DNA from: Alkalihalobacterium alkalinitrilicum
GTDB lineage: Bacteria; Bacillota; Bacilli; Bacillales; Bacillaceae_F
DNA length: 64,000 nt
Direction of reading: 5' to 3'
NCBI RefSeq assembly: GCF_002019605.1
Contig: NZ_KV917368.1
Coordinates: 5,444,548 to 5,508,547 of the forward strand
Shown: positions 18,438 through 27,878 of the stretch, one piece after another
Layout: each line of letters opens with the position of its first letter
How positions within the stretch are numbered: the stretch's first letter is position 1
The notes under the pieces: generated by a model
Told to the model about the DNA's origin: nothing
The model's input: the letters and a program-made list of their open reading frames with translations, nothing else
Database searches by the model: none
Position numbers and translations under genes: made by a program

Positions 18438-18707
18438 TTGAGTGCTGAACAAGTCATTTCTCTAGCTGAAAATGGAGTATGGACCGTTCTAATGGTTGCT
18501 GGTCCGTTATTATTAATTGCATTATCTTTAGGGTTACTCGTCAGTATTTTTCAGGCGACAACCCAGATTCAAGAACAAACGTTAGCATTTATTCCAAAGA
18601 TTGTCGGGGTATTCGTCGGATTAGTATTTTTTGGTCCGTGGATGTTGTCTCAATTAATTAATTTTACGTACCATATTTTTAATAACTTACACCGGGTTGT
18701 TGGGTAA
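18438..18707 (+). CDS. fliQ: Flagellar type III export gate protein FliQ
   Basis: Small two-span export-gate subunit (89 aa, the same as in B. subtilis). It contains the invariant SIFQATTQIQEQTLAFIPK stretch. Start TTG 18438 (M-SAEQVISLAENGV) matches the family N-terminus and has TAGGTG six bases upstream; the GTG at 18429 lies inside that site. The stop overlaps the fliR start by one base. Confidence 0.96.
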   Translation: MSAEQVISLAENGVWTVLMVAGPLLLIALSLGLLVSIFQATTQIQEQTLAFIPKIVGVFVGLVFFGPWMLSQLINFTYHIFNNLHRVVG

Positions 18708-19483
18708 TGTTAGAATGGATTAACTTTTTGCCTGCTTTCTTATTAATTTTTATTAGAGTGCTGGCTTTTTTTACAGTCATGCCTATCTTCTCTTATCGAA
18801 CGATACCAAATACGTTTAAAGTTGGACTTGCTGTCTATTTAGCCTGGATTATGTTCTTTACGCTTGATGCACCAGAACTACCGATGGATGAAACATATTT
18901 TCTTCTAATTATAAAAGAAGTTATGGTTGGGTTACTCGTCGGATTAGTTGCTATGATTCTTTTATATGCCATTCAAGTTGCGGGTGCATTTATTGATATA
19001 AAGATGGGCTTTATGATTGCTAACGTTGTAGACCCTGGAACGGGTGCTCAATCTCCTTTAATTGGAGGGTATTTATATACGTTTGCTCTTTTATTACTTC
19101 TTGTCAGTGACGCCCATCATTTGTTAATTGATGGTGTTTTCTATAGTTATCAGTTTATTCCGTTAGAGCAACCATTTTTACCACTTGGAAACGAAAATGT
19201 AATTGAGTTTATCTTTTTAACTTTCAATAAAATGTTTATTATCGCTTTCCAAATGGCATTTCCAATTGTAGGATCATTATTTTTGGTCGATGTGGCTCTT
19301 GGAATGATTTCGCGTGCGGTTCCGCAAATGAATGTATTTGTCGTTGGGATGCCTTTAAAAATTCTTGTTGGTCTGCCATTATTAATGTTATTTTTAGGGG
19401 TATTTTATATGATTGTTCAACAGCTGTTTGAAACAATTGTTCTAACGATGAGAACGCTCATGCAATTACTAGGGGGGGGCTAG
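18707..19483 (+). CDS. fliR: Flagellar type III export gate protein FliR
   Basis: Polytopic export-gate protein (258 aa, about six spans) that completes the FliP5Q4R1 channel. Conserved stretches include VGLLVGLVAMILLYAIQVAG and GAQSPLIGGYLYTFALLL. The gene ends in an eight-G tract (19472-19479) encoding the final glycines, which also doubles as the ribosome-binding region for flhB. Confidence 0.96.
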   Translation: MLEWINFLPAFLLIFIRVLAFFTVMPIFSYRTIPNTFKVGLAVYLAWIMFFTLDAPELPMDETYFLLIIKEVMVGLLVGLVAMILLYAIQVAGAFIDIKMGFMIANVVDPGTGAQSPLIGGYLYTFALLLLLVSDAHHLLIDGVFYSYQFIPLEQPFLPLGNENVIEFIFLTFNKMFIIAFQMAFPIVGSLFLVDVALGMISRAVPQMNVFVVGMPLKILVGLPLLMLFLGVFYMIVQQLFETIVLTMRTLMQLLGGG

Positions 19484-19486
19484 TCG

Positions 19487-20572
19487 GTGCCTTACATCCA
19501 ATTAGATCTACAATATTTCGCCCAAGAAAAAACGGAAAAAGCGACACCGAAGAAACGTCAAGACACTCGAAAAAAAGGTCAAGTTCCTAAAAGTACTGAC
19601 GTAAATACAGCTATTATTTTATTACTTGTTTTTTTATTTCTTTGGTTCATCGGCCATATCGTCGGTGATTATTTGTTAGCGATGTTGAAACATACGTTTC
19701 AGAACTACATGTTATTAGATTTAACAGAACTGACACTACAAATGGTTCTAAATGAAGTAACGTATACATCAGCCATAGTGGTATTACCAATCATGCTTGT
19801 CGCTTTAATAGCAGGTGTGTTTAGTAGTTATTTGCAAGTTGGTCCGCTATTTTCAACAGAAGCCATCCAACCAAAACTATCAAAATTAGATCCAATCAAA
19901 GGTTTCAAAAGAATTTTTTCTGTTAGAGCTATCGTCGAATTATTAAAATCACTTTTGAAAATTTCGTTTGTCGGCACTGTTGTTTTTATGGTTTTATGGC
20001 TGAGTCTTGACTCGGTTATGATCTTATCCCAAAAGGCAGTTGCTGACGGGTTTTATCAAATTGCACAATTAACAGTCATTATGGGAATTATTGTTGCGAT
20101 ATTGTTACTAATTTTATCCATTCCTGATTATTTATATCAAAAATACGACCATGAAAAGCAAATTAAAATGTCAAAACAAGACATTAAAGATGAGCATAAA
20201 AACATGGAGGGTGACCCAAAAGTTAAATCAAAACGAAAACAAAAGCAAATGGAAATGGCGATGTCTCGGATGATGCAAGAAGTTCCAAAAGCAGACGTTG
20301 TCATTACGAACCCAACTCACTATGCCGTAGTCTTAAAATACGACGGAGTAAAGATGGATGCTCCAGTTGTTACTGCAAAAGGAGTCGATTATGTTGCTTT
20401 TAAAATTCGTTCCATTGCGAAAAATCACGATGTTACAATCGTTGAAAATAAACCTTTAGCTCGGGCTTTGTATGCACAAGCTAATATTGGCAATCCAGTC
20501 CCAGAGGATTTGTTTATGGCTGTTGCTGAGGTCCTTGCTTATGTGTATCGTCTAAAAAAGCAAGAAGTTTAG
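19487..20572 (+). CDS. flhB: Flagellar export switch protein FlhB
   Basis: Membrane protein (361 aa) that controls export specificity. N-terminal FAQEKTEKATPKKRQDTRKK, four spans (about 35-205), and a cytoplasmic domain with the self-cleaving NPTH motif at N275-P276-T277-H278 (VVITNPTHYAVVL). GTG start; the G-rich end of fliR supplies the ribosome-binding site. Confidence 0.97.
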   Translation: MPYIQLDLQYFAQEKTEKATPKKRQDTRKKGQVPKSTDVNTAIILLLVFLFLWFIGHIVGDYLLAMLKHTFQNYMLLDLTELTLQMVLNEVTYTSAIVVLPIMLVALIAGVFSSYLQVGPLFSTEAIQPKLSKLDPIKGFKRIFSVRAIVELLKSLLKISFVGTVVFMVLWLSLDSVMILSQKAVADGFYQIAQLTVIMGIIVAILLLILSIPDYLYQKYDHEKQIKMSKQDIKDEHKNMEGDPKVKSKRKQKQMEMAMSRMMQEVPKADVVITNPTHYAVVLKYDGVKMDAPVVTAKGVDYVAFKIRSIAKNHDVTIVENKPLARALYAQANIGNPVPEDLFMAVAEVLAYVYRLKKQEV

Positions 20573-20606
20573 TAGTAAATGTTGGTAGAAGGGGAGAGAG
20601 GTTCAA

Positions 20607-22649
20607 TTGTCCATTAAAGATTTATCTGTATTACTAGGCGTAATCTTAATCATTATTATGTTGATCATTCCTTTACCGCCTGCAATGCTGGATGTTCTCA
20701 TTATTTGTAATATCTCTCTTGCTCTTGTAATTATATTAGTAGCAATGAATACGCGGGAACCACTTCAATTTTCCATTTTCCCGACCCTTTTGCTACTTGT
20801 TACCCTGTTTAGACTGGGACTTAATGTTTCAACAACACGTTCAATTCTTGGAAACGCAGAAGCTGGGAATGTGATTGAAACGTTTGGGTCGTTTGTTGTT
20901 GGTGGAAATGCGCTCGTTGGTTTTGTCGTTTTCCTTATCTTAATTATCATTCAGTTTCTAGTCATTACAAAAGGAGCTGAGCGTGTATCTGAAGTAGGTG
21001 CACGTTTTACATTAGATGCAATGCCAGGGAAACAGATGAGTATTGATGCTGATTTAAATGCAGGAATGATTTCAGATATAGAAGCGAAAGAGCGTCGACA
21101 AAAGATCGAACAAGAAGCAGATTTTTACGGTTCGATGGATGGTGCGAGTAAGTTTGTTAAAGGTGACGCTATTGCGGGTATTGTTATTGTAATTATTAAC
21201 CTTATATTTGGTTTAGTCATTGGAATGACGCAACTTGGGATGGGAATTGGGGAAGCTGCCAATACGTTCACATTGCTTACGGTTGGAGATGGACTAGTCA
21301 GCCAAATTCCTGCGTTATTAATTTCAACGGCAACGGGCATCGTTGTTACTCGTGCTACTTCTGAAGGGAATTTAGGGCATGATATTACCAAACAGTTGTT
21401 AGCTTATCCAATGATGCTCTATGTAGCAGGTGGAACGATCTTTTTATTAGGGGTCATTACACCGATTACACCGTACGTGACTTTTCCGATTGCAGGACTT
21501 CTTGTATATGGTGGATGGTATTTATCGAGAGCACAAAAGAAATCACTCGAAGAAGAGGCATCTAAAACGGATGAAACAGAAGATACAAATGAAGATTTGA
21601 AGTCGCCAGAAAGTGTTGTTAATTTATTACAAATTGACCCGATTGAATTTGAGTTTGGGTATGGGCTTATTCCGTTAGCAGATGCAAATCAAGGTGGAGA
21701 TTTACTAGACCGTGTCGTGATGATCAGACGTCAACTTGCTTTGGAGTTTGGTATGATCGTTCCTGTTATTCGAATAAGAGACAATATACAATTACAACCG
21801 AATGAATATGTCATCAAAATTAAAGGCAATGAAATTGCCAAAGGTGACCTGCTTTTAGATCATTATATGGCGATGAGTCCAGGTATTGATGATGAGTCAA
21901 TCGTCGGTATTGACACGATTGAACCTGCATTTGGATTACCTGCATTATGGATTGGGGAAGATATGAAAGAACAAGCTGAGTTGTCAGGTTATACCGTTGT
22001 CGATCCTCCATCTGTTGTTTCTACTCATTTAACAGAGGTTATTAAACGTCATGCACACGAGTTAATCGGAAGACAAGAAACAAAGCAACTCGTGGATCAT
22101 TTAAAAGAAGCATACCCTACTCTTGTAGAGGATGTGACACCAAATCCATTGACCATCGGTGAAATACAAAAAGTACTTGCTAAATTATTACGTGAAAATG
22201 TCTCTATACGAAACTTACCGATTATATTTGAAGTGTTAGCAGACTATGGACCAATGTCAAAAGATATGGACCTTATTACGGAATATGTTCGACAAGGGTT
22301 ATCAAGACAAATTTCAAAGCAATACTCTATACCAGGAGAGCCTCTTTATGTTGTAACGTTAAGTGGTTCTGTAGAAAAACGAATTGCAGAAGCGGTACAG
22401 CAAACAGAACATGGAAACTTTCTATCAATCGATCCAAATCAATCACAACAAATAGTTGAAATGGCATCACAGGAAGCGGATCGTCTATCGCAAATGGGGC
22501 AAGTTCCAATTATACTATGCTCTCCTGCTGTAAGGATGTACGTTCGTCAATTATTAGAACGATATATGCCGAGTGTACCTGTATTATCATATAACGAGTT
22601 AGAACCAGATGTTGAGGTACAAAGTGTTGGGGTGGTGAATGTAGATTGA
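20607..22649 (+). CDS. flhA: Flagellar export gate protein FlhA
   Basis: Largest export-gate protein (680 aa): about eight N-terminal membrane spans, the FHIPEP-family loop (RFTLDAMPGKQMSIDADLNAG region), and a C-terminal cytoplasmic domain (about 330-680) that docks chaperone-substrate complexes. TTG start with GAGAGG upstream. Its stop overlaps the flhF start (TTGA). Confidence 0.97.
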   Translation: MSIKDLSVLLGVILIIIMLIIPLPPAMLDVLIICNISLALVIILVAMNTREPLQFSIFPTLLLLVTLFRLGLNVSTTRSILGNAEAGNVIETFGSFVVGGNALVGFVVFLILIIIQFLVITKGAERVSEVGARFTLDAMPGKQMSIDADLNAGMISDIEAKERRQKIEQEADFYGSMDGASKFVKGDAIAGIVIVIINLIFGLVIGMTQLGMGIGEAANTFTLLTVGDGLVSQIPALLISTATGIVVTRATSEGNLGHDITKQLLAYPMMLYVAGGTIFLLGVITPITPYVTFPIAGLLVYGGWYLSRAQKKSLEEEASKTDETEDTNEDLKSPESVVNLLQIDPIEFEFGYGLIPLADANQGGDLLDRVVMIRRQLALEFGMIVPVIRIRDNIQLQPNEYVIKIKGNEIAKGDLLLDHYMAMSPGIDDESIVGIDTIEPAFGLPALWIGEDMKEQAELSGYTVVDPPSVVSTHLTEVIKRHAHELIGRQETKQLVDHLKEAYPTLVEDVTPNPLTIGEIQKVLAKLLRENVSIRNLPIIFEVLADYGPMSKDMDLITEYVRQGLSRQISKQYSIPGEPLYVVTLSGSVEKRIAEAVQQTEHGNFLSIDPNQSQQIVEMASQEADRLSQMGQVPIILCSPAVRMYVRQLLERYMPSVPVLSYNELEPDVEVQSVGVVNVD

Positions 22650-23809
22650 AAGTAAAAAAAATTATAGCTCAGTCGATGCCAGAAGCGATGAAAAAAATAC
22701 GGGAAGAGTTGGGTCATGATGCAGTCATTTTAAATTCAAGAGAAATTGTAACAGGTGGATTTCTAGGCTTTTTTACTAAGAAGAATATTGAAGTTATTGC
22801 AGCCGTTGACCAGACACCCACGATTAAACGACCAAACCCCAAAAAACAACAGATCAACAAGGAAGGGCGCCATGAACCATCAGGCGTCCTTCGGCAAAAT
22901 AGAGTGAAAGTTCCTGAACCAAATCAAGATCACTTGATGAAAGAAATCAAACATCTTAAAACATTAATTTCTTCGTTAACGAGCAAACCATCAGAAACAC
23001 AACAAGATTATCCTGAACCTTTTCAGTCTATACATGATTTGCTAGAAGACCAAGAGGTAGGTAAATCACTTCGATTAAAAACGATGAAGCATTTATTAAA
23101 AAAATGGTACGAAAGAGAAACTGAAACACCAACAAAAGAAGAAGTGCATGCATGGTTAAGAGATTATTTACTATCTTCATTTAGTGACCTACATATGGGT
23201 GGGATTTCATTTACTAAGCGTTTTGTTAATATTGTTGGACCAACAGGTGTTGGGAAAACGACGACGATCGCAAAAATTGCTGCGCATAGTGTTTTAAAAA
23301 AGCATAAAAAAGTGGCGCTTATTACGACGGATACATATCGGATCGCAGCCGTTGAACAATTAAAAACATATGCCAAAATTTTAAATATTCCGCTTGAAGT
23401 TGCTTATTCAATCGAAGATTTTAAAAAGGCAAAAAATCTATTTGCTAATTATGACCTCGTGCTAGTCGATAGTGCAGGACGTAATTTTAGAAATCCGCTG
23501 TATGTAGAGGAACTACAAAAAGTAATGGACTTCACGGATGAAGTTGAAACGTATTTGGTTCTTGCCCTTACGTCCAAATACCGAGATATGGAAGCGATTT
23601 ATGAACAGTTTTCGCTGATTCATATTGATAAAGTAATTTTTACGAAAAAAGATGAAACCTCATATTACGGAACAATGCTAACATTTGTTGAAAAATATAA
23701 AATTGGAGTTGCTTATATTACACTCGGTCAAAATGTCCCAGATGACATCGTAGAAGGTAGTGCAACAGAAATTGTAAATTCTATAGTTGAGGTAAAAAAT
23801 GATGAATGA
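22646..23809 (+). CDS. flhF: Flagellar SRP-type GTPase FlhF
   Basis: SRP-family GTPase that places flagellar basal bodies in the cell. 387 residues: variable basic N-terminal domain, N domain (about 115-190) and G domain with P-loop GPTGVGKT at 198-205, followed by TTDTYRIAAVEQLKTYA and DSAGR motifs. TTG start overlapping the flhA stop. Its activator FlhG is encoded next. Confidence 0.97.
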   Translation: MKVKKIIAQSMPEAMKKIREELGHDAVILNSREIVTGGFLGFFTKKNIEVIAAVDQTPTIKRPNPKKQQINKEGRHEPSGVLRQNRVKVPEPNQDHLMKEIKHLKTLISSLTSKPSETQQDYPEPFQSIHDLLEDQEVGKSLRLKTMKHLLKKWYERETETPTKEEVHAWLRDYLLSSFSDLHMGGISFTKRFVNIVGPTGVGKTTTIAKIAAHSVLKKHKKVALITTDTYRIAAVEQLKTYAKILNIPLEVAYSIEDFKKAKNLFANYDLVLVDSAGRNFRNPLYVEELQKVMDFTDEVETYLVLALTSKYRDMEAIYEQFSLIHIDKVIFTKKDETSYYGTMLTFVEKYKIGVAYITLGQNVPDDIVEGSATEIVNSIVEVKNDE

Positions 23810-24665
23810 CCAAGCACAAAGTTTAAGGGAAATAATGGAAAACCAAGACAGCAAGAAGGATACAAAGGTCATTTCAGTAGTAAGTGGGAAAGGCGGCGTT
23901 GGAAAGTCGAATTTTGCAATTAACTTTTCCTTAGGCCTTTCACGTGCTGGAAAACGCGTATTATTATTTGATTTGGATATTGGAATGGCCAATATAGATA
24001 TTTTAATGGGCGTTTCTAGTAAATATAACATTGTTGATATGATTGAAAATGAATTAACGATCTGGGAAATTATCGAGTTAGGTCCAGAAAATATATCATT
24101 CGTTTCTGGGGGATCAGGATTTACCCAACTATTTAAACTTAACGAACAAAAATTTCAACGGTTTGTTTCACAGCTTGAATTATTAAGAGATCAATTTGAT
24201 TATATTATTTTTGATATGGGTGCAGGAGTCTCTGATGATAGTATGCAATTTATTTTATCATCAAATGAAGTCATTCTAGTGACGACACCTGAACCGACTT
24301 CCATCACTGACGCTTATGCGATGCTTAAATATATTAATATCAAAATAGATGAAATTCAGTGTTTATTGATTATAAACCGAACAGAAACTGATAAAGAAGG
24401 GCAGCTGACTGCTCAAAACTTTCAACGTGTCGTCAAACAATTTTTACAAAAAGACATAATGTATCTTGGTAATATTCCAAATGACAAAACGGTTACTAAA
24501 GCAGTCAAATCTCAAATACCGTTTCTACTTTTAGACCCGAAAGCAAAGTCGAGCAGGGCTCTGGAGTTAATAGTTCAGCAATTTTTAGGTGAACAAAACG
24601 AAGAACCATTAAAACCTCACTTTAATTCGTTTATCAAGCGCTTTAAACTCCTGTTTAGTTCTTAA
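23799..24665 (+). CDS. flhG: MinD-like ATPase FlhG (YlxH)
   Basis: ParA/MinD-type ATPase that stimulates FlhF and limits flagellar number and pattern. 288 residues; deviant Walker A GKGGVGKS at about 30-37, Walker B in VLLFDLDIGMANID, and a C-terminal amphipathic helix (FIKRFKLLF) suited to membrane binding. The N-terminal Gln-rich QAQSLREIM matches the FlhF-activating region. It overlaps flhF by 11 bases; ATG 23802 is an alternative start. Confidence 0.96.
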   Translation: MMNDQAQSLREIMENQDSKKDTKVISVVSGKGGVGKSNFAINFSLGLSRAGKRVLLFDLDIGMANIDILMGVSSKYNIVDMIENELTIWEIIELGPENISFVSGGSGFTQLFKLNEQKFQRFVSQLELLRDQFDYIIFDMGAGVSDDSMQFILSSNEVILVTTPEPTSITDAYAMLKYINIKIDEIQCLLIINRTETDKEGQLTAQNFQRVVKQFLQKDIMYLGNIPNDKTVTKAVKSQIPFLLLDPKAKSSRALELIVQQFLGEQNEEPLKPHFNSFIKRFKLLFSS

Positions 24666-24704
24666 TTACAATAGATAATTTGTTTCATGGTGAGGGGGGA
24701 TTTT

Positions 24705-25784
24705 GTGCAAGACAAAATCACTGTTTTAGTTGTTGATGATTCTGCATTTATGAGGAAGGTCATCACTGATCTATTACAACAAGATGAGCGGATTGAAGTA
24801 GTTGGTACGGCAAGAAACGGACAGGATGCTCTTAATAAATTAACAACGATAACGCCATCAGTTATTACTCTAGATGTCGAAATGCCAGTAATGGACGGGT
24901 TGGTAACGTTAAGAAAGATAATGAAAAAAAAACCTATTCCTGTCGTGATGGTCAGTAGTATAACATTACAAGGTGCTGAAAATACGGTGTTGGCGATGGA
25001 ATATGGTGCCGTTGATTTTATTACCAAAACATCTGGAGCCATATCACTTGATATTTATAAAATTAAGGATGAATTGATTGAGAAAGTGATTTTGGCAGCT
25101 CAATCAAAAGTGAATAATTTTATGAAGAATGCCCGAAAGGACTTAATTAATTCGATTCATAGTAAGGATAGTCATAAATCGGGAACATCTTATCAATTTA
25201 TGGCAGATAGTAGGAAAAAGGTGGTTGCGATCGGTACTTCCACAGGAGGCCCCAAAGCTTTACAAGAAGTATTAACTAAGATACCGTCTGCAATTAATGC
25301 TCCAATCCTTGTCGTACAGCATATGCCAGCAGGGTTTACGAAATCTTTGGCCAATCGCCTAAATTCTTTGTGCAGTATTGAAGTGAAAGAAGCAGAGGAC
25401 GGTGAGATAATAAAATGTGGTGTTGCATACATAGCACCAGGAGGTTCACACTTAAATGTCAAGAAAATCGGGACGACGTTAGCTGTTCAATTAAATCAAT
25501 TATCACCACGAAATGGTCATCGGCCGTCAGTTGATGTTTTGTTCGAATCTTTAGCTGACCTTTCAAACTATAGCATTCTTACGGTTGTTATGACAGGAAT
25601 GGGAGCAGATGGTTCCCAAGGACTAATAAAATTGAAAAAACAATGTAATACGTATTCGATTGCTGAAGCAAAGGAATCGTGTATTGTCTTTGGAATGCCC
25701 CGTGCAGCAATCAAAACAAATCAAGTAGATGAAGTGGTCCACCTAAAGAAAATAAGTATGCGTATTAGTGAGTTAGTTACTTGA
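24705..25784 (+). CDS. cheB: Chemotaxis protein-glutamate methylesterase CheB
   Basis: Demethylates (and deamidates) chemoreceptors for adaptation. 359 residues: receiver domain with phosphoacceptor D57 (ITLDVEMPVMDG), linker (about 125-165), and methylesterase domain with nucleophile S179 in GTSTGGPKAL, histidine in VVQHMPAGFT, and aspartate in MTGMGADG. GTG 24705 follows AGGGGGGA; an in-frame ATG at 24687 would put that site inside the gene. In B. subtilis cheA and cheW come next; here cheC follows after 46 bases. Confidence 0.96.
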   Translation: MQDKITVLVVDDSAFMRKVITDLLQQDERIEVVGTARNGQDALNKLTTITPSVITLDVEMPVMDGLVTLRKIMKKKPIPVVMVSSITLQGAENTVLAMEYGAVDFITKTSGAISLDIYKIKDELIEKVILAAQSKVNNFMKNARKDLINSIHSKDSHKSGTSYQFMADSRKKVVAIGTSTGGPKALQEVLTKIPSAINAPILVVQHMPAGFTKSLANRLNSLCSIEVKEAEDGEIIKCGVAYIAPGGSHLNVKKIGTTLAVQLNQLSPRNGHRPSVDVLFESLADLSNYSILTVVMTGMGADGSQGLIKLKKQCNTYSIAEAKESCIVFGMPRAAIKTNQVDEVVHLKKISMRISELVT

Positions 25785-25830
25785 TTTACCCTATAGAAAT
25801 ATAAAAAAGTGTTGTAGGGAGAGGTTGGAT

Positions 25831-26469
25831 ATGAGTTATTATGAACGAATTAAGCCGTACCATTTAGATGTTTTAAAAGAGATAGGTAATATTGGTGCTG
25901 GTAATGCAGCGACAGCACTTTCAAAGTTATTAAATAAAAGCATTGATATGAAAGTACCATCTGTAAAAATCATCTCTTTCCAAGAAATTACAGAGTTAGT
26001 TGGAGGTGCGGATCAAGTAGTTGCAGCTATTTTTCTTAGATTAGAAGGAGAGGCACCAGGAAGCATGTTTTTACTACTTCCGATTTTTGAGGCAGAACAG
26101 CTCATCCAACGTTTAACTGGCAATTCAAAATTCCAGTTAGCTGAACCCCCGTTTGATGAAATTGGGTTGTCTGCTTTACAAGAGATGGGGAATATATTAG
26201 CAGGTTCTTATCTCTCCGCTCTTTCAGATTTTACACGATTGAATTTACAGCCATCAGTTCCTGCGATAAGTATTGATTTAGCAGGTGCTATATTAAGTTA
26301 TGGGTTAATTGAAGTATCACAAGTAAGTGATTATGTTATTGTTATTAATACTGAAGTTCATGAAGTTAATGATGAGTTTCAGCATTCAAGTGGGCATTTC
26401 TTTTTACTTCCAGATCCTAATGCGTTTGGGCGAATATTTAATGCTTTAGGGGTAGAGATGGATGAGTGA
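25831..26469 (+). CDS. cheC: CheY-P phosphatase CheC
   Basis: CheC dephosphorylates CheY-P and, bound to CheD, forms a feedback loop on receptors. 212 residues with two ExxN-type active-site motifs ([16 protein letters not shown] near residues 13-28, and [16 protein letters not shown] near 115-130). ATG 25831 is preceded by GGGAGAGG; an in-frame TTG at 25825 is less well placed. It overlaps cheD by 8 bases. Confidence 0.95.
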   Translation: MSYYERIKPYHLDVLKEIGNIGAGNAATALSKLLNKSIDMKVPSVKIISFQEITELVGGADQVVAAIFLRLEGEAPGSMFLLLPIFEAEQLIQRLTGNSKFQLAEPPFDEIGLSALQEMGNILAGSYLSALSDFTRLNLQPSVPAISIDLAGAILSYGLIEVSQVSDYVIVINTEVHEVNDEFQHSSGHFFLLPDPNAFGRIFNALGVEMDE

Positions 26470-26950
26470 AGTTGTAAAAGTTGGAATGGCTGATCTAAAT
26501 ATAGTTAAATCCCCACAAACGATTAGAACATCTGGGTTAGGATCATGTGTTGGAGTTGTTTTATATGACGATTATTCATATATTTCAGGGATGGCACACA
26601 TTATGCTTCCAGATTCAACACTTGCTAAGACGGGTACTTTAAACGTTGCCAAGTATGCAGATACTGCCATTGTTGAATTGATCCAGCAGTTGAAAAGTGC
26701 AGGGGCAAAAACCCATGCTCTAAGAGCAAAAATCGCTGGTGGAGCTCAAATGTTTCATTTTTCAAGTACGAACGATATGATGAGGATTGGCCCAAGAAAT
26801 GTTGATGCTGTGAGAGAAAAATTGAAAGAGCTTAGAATACCAATCGTAGCACAAGATGTTGGGGGCAGTAGTGGTCGAACGATAGAATTTAATCCTTCAA
26901 CAAAAAAATTACATATCCGAACGGTTAGTCAAGGGGCTAAGGAAATTTAA
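26462..26950 (+). CDS. cheD: Chemoreceptor glutamine deamidase CheD
   Basis: Deamidates receptor glutamines and binds CheC. 162 residues. The catalytic Thr-Cys-His set known from Thermotoga CheD is visible as T23, C29 ([11 protein letters not shown]) and H46 (GMAHIMLP), with the expected spacing. ATG lies within the 3' end of cheC. Confidence 0.96.
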   Translation: MSEVVKVGMADLNIVKSPQTIRTSGLGSCVGVVLYDDYSYISGMAHIMLPDSTLAKTGTLNVAKYADTAIVELIQQLKSAGAKTHALRAKIAGGAQMFHFSSTNDMMRIGPRNVDAVREKLKELRIPIVAQDVGGSSGRTIEFNPSTKKLHIRTVSQGAKEI

Positions 26951-27015
26951 TGTTAGGGAATTTAATAACATCTATGCTTCCGTAACTTCACTTTTCAATT
27001 CGTTTTTTACGTTCA

Positions 27016-27045
27016 TTAGGGAATAATTTATCATAACTATTAATT
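27016..27045 (+). promoter_or_regulatory. Possible weak sigma-A-type promoter upstream of sigD
   Basis: In the 130-base gap between cheD and sigD there is TTTACG, 17 bases, TATCAT, starting near 27007. Matches are only partial (4/6 and 5/6), so this is tentative. An internal promoter here would allow extra sigD expression at the end of a very long operon. Confidence 0.25.
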
Positions 27046-27080
27046 TAGAATGAACATCTCGGTGACAAGGAGGTTTAATC

Positions 27081-27848
27081 ATGCCTGAAGCATCTTTATA
27101 TGAGGAACAAAAATTATGGGATAAGTGGCTTTGTACTAAAGATGGTGAGGCTGCAGACTCATTAATACGTTTATATATGCCACTCGTTCGGTATCATGTG
27201 AGTCGTGTGGGTTCAGGGCTTCCACGCAATGTAAATAAGGATGATTTAATGAGTCATGGGATGATGGGTTTGTATGATGCGCTAGAAAAGTTTGATTCAC
27301 GGCGGGATTTAAAGTTTGATACGTATGCCTCATTTCGAATTCGCGGAGCCATAATTGATGGGCTAAGAAAAGAAGACTGGTTACCTCGATCGTTAAGGGA
27401 AAAATCAAAAAAAGTAGAAGCAACGATTGAGCGGCTAGAACAATCATTAGGGCGGTATGTTAAAGCGAATGAAGTAGCAAATGAATTAGGAATGACAGAA
27501 GAAGAAGTCATGCATATAATGTCTGAAAGTTTTTATGCGAATATGCTTTCCATGGACGAAAAGACGAACGAATCTGACCGCGATGAATCATATAAAGCAA
27601 CAATTGAAGATAAACGAACGTTAACCCCAGAACAATCTGTAATGGAAGGGGCTACTAAAAAAGAATTAGTTCGAGTAATTCAAAATTTGAACGAAAAAGA
27701 ACAGATGGTAATTAGTCTGTTTTATTTTGAAGAATTAACGTTAACAGAAATAGGACAAGTGTTAGGCTTATCTACATCCCGTATTTCACAAATTCACTCT
27801 AAGGCTTTATTTAGACTACAGCAAGTATTAAAAAGTGCGATAAGCTAA
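27081..27848 (+). CDS. sigD: RNA polymerase sigma factor SigD (FliA family)
   Basis: Sigma-28-type factor directing late flagellar, chemotaxis and autolysin genes. 255 residues with region 2 (LIRLYMPLVRYHVSRV through FDTYASFRIRGAIIDGLR), region 3 (ATIERLEQSLG onward) and region 4 (LNEKEQMVISLFYFEELTLTE, LSTSRISQIHSKAL). AAGGAGG precedes ATG. Its activity is normally held by anti-sigma factor FlgM, not encoded in this window. Confidence 0.97.
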   Translation: MPEASLYEEQKLWDKWLCTKDGEAADSLIRLYMPLVRYHVSRVGSGLPRNVNKDDLMSHGMMGLYDALEKFDSRRDLKFDTYASFRIRGAIIDGLRKEDWLPRSLREKSKKVEATIERLEQSLGRYVKANEVANELGMTEEEVMHIMSESFYANMLSMDEKTNESDRDESYKATIEDKRTLTPEQSVMEGATKKELVRVIQNLNEKEQMVISLFYFEELTLTEIGQVLGLSTSRISQIHSKALFRLQQVLKSAIS

Positions 27849-27878
27849 CAAATGCTAATCGAAAGCGGTGGAAAAACA

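Noticed and set aside
25785..25830. Remnant of cheA or cheW between cheB and cheC
   Set aside because: The 46 bases show only a short spacer and the cheC ribosome site; no coding similarity is visible.
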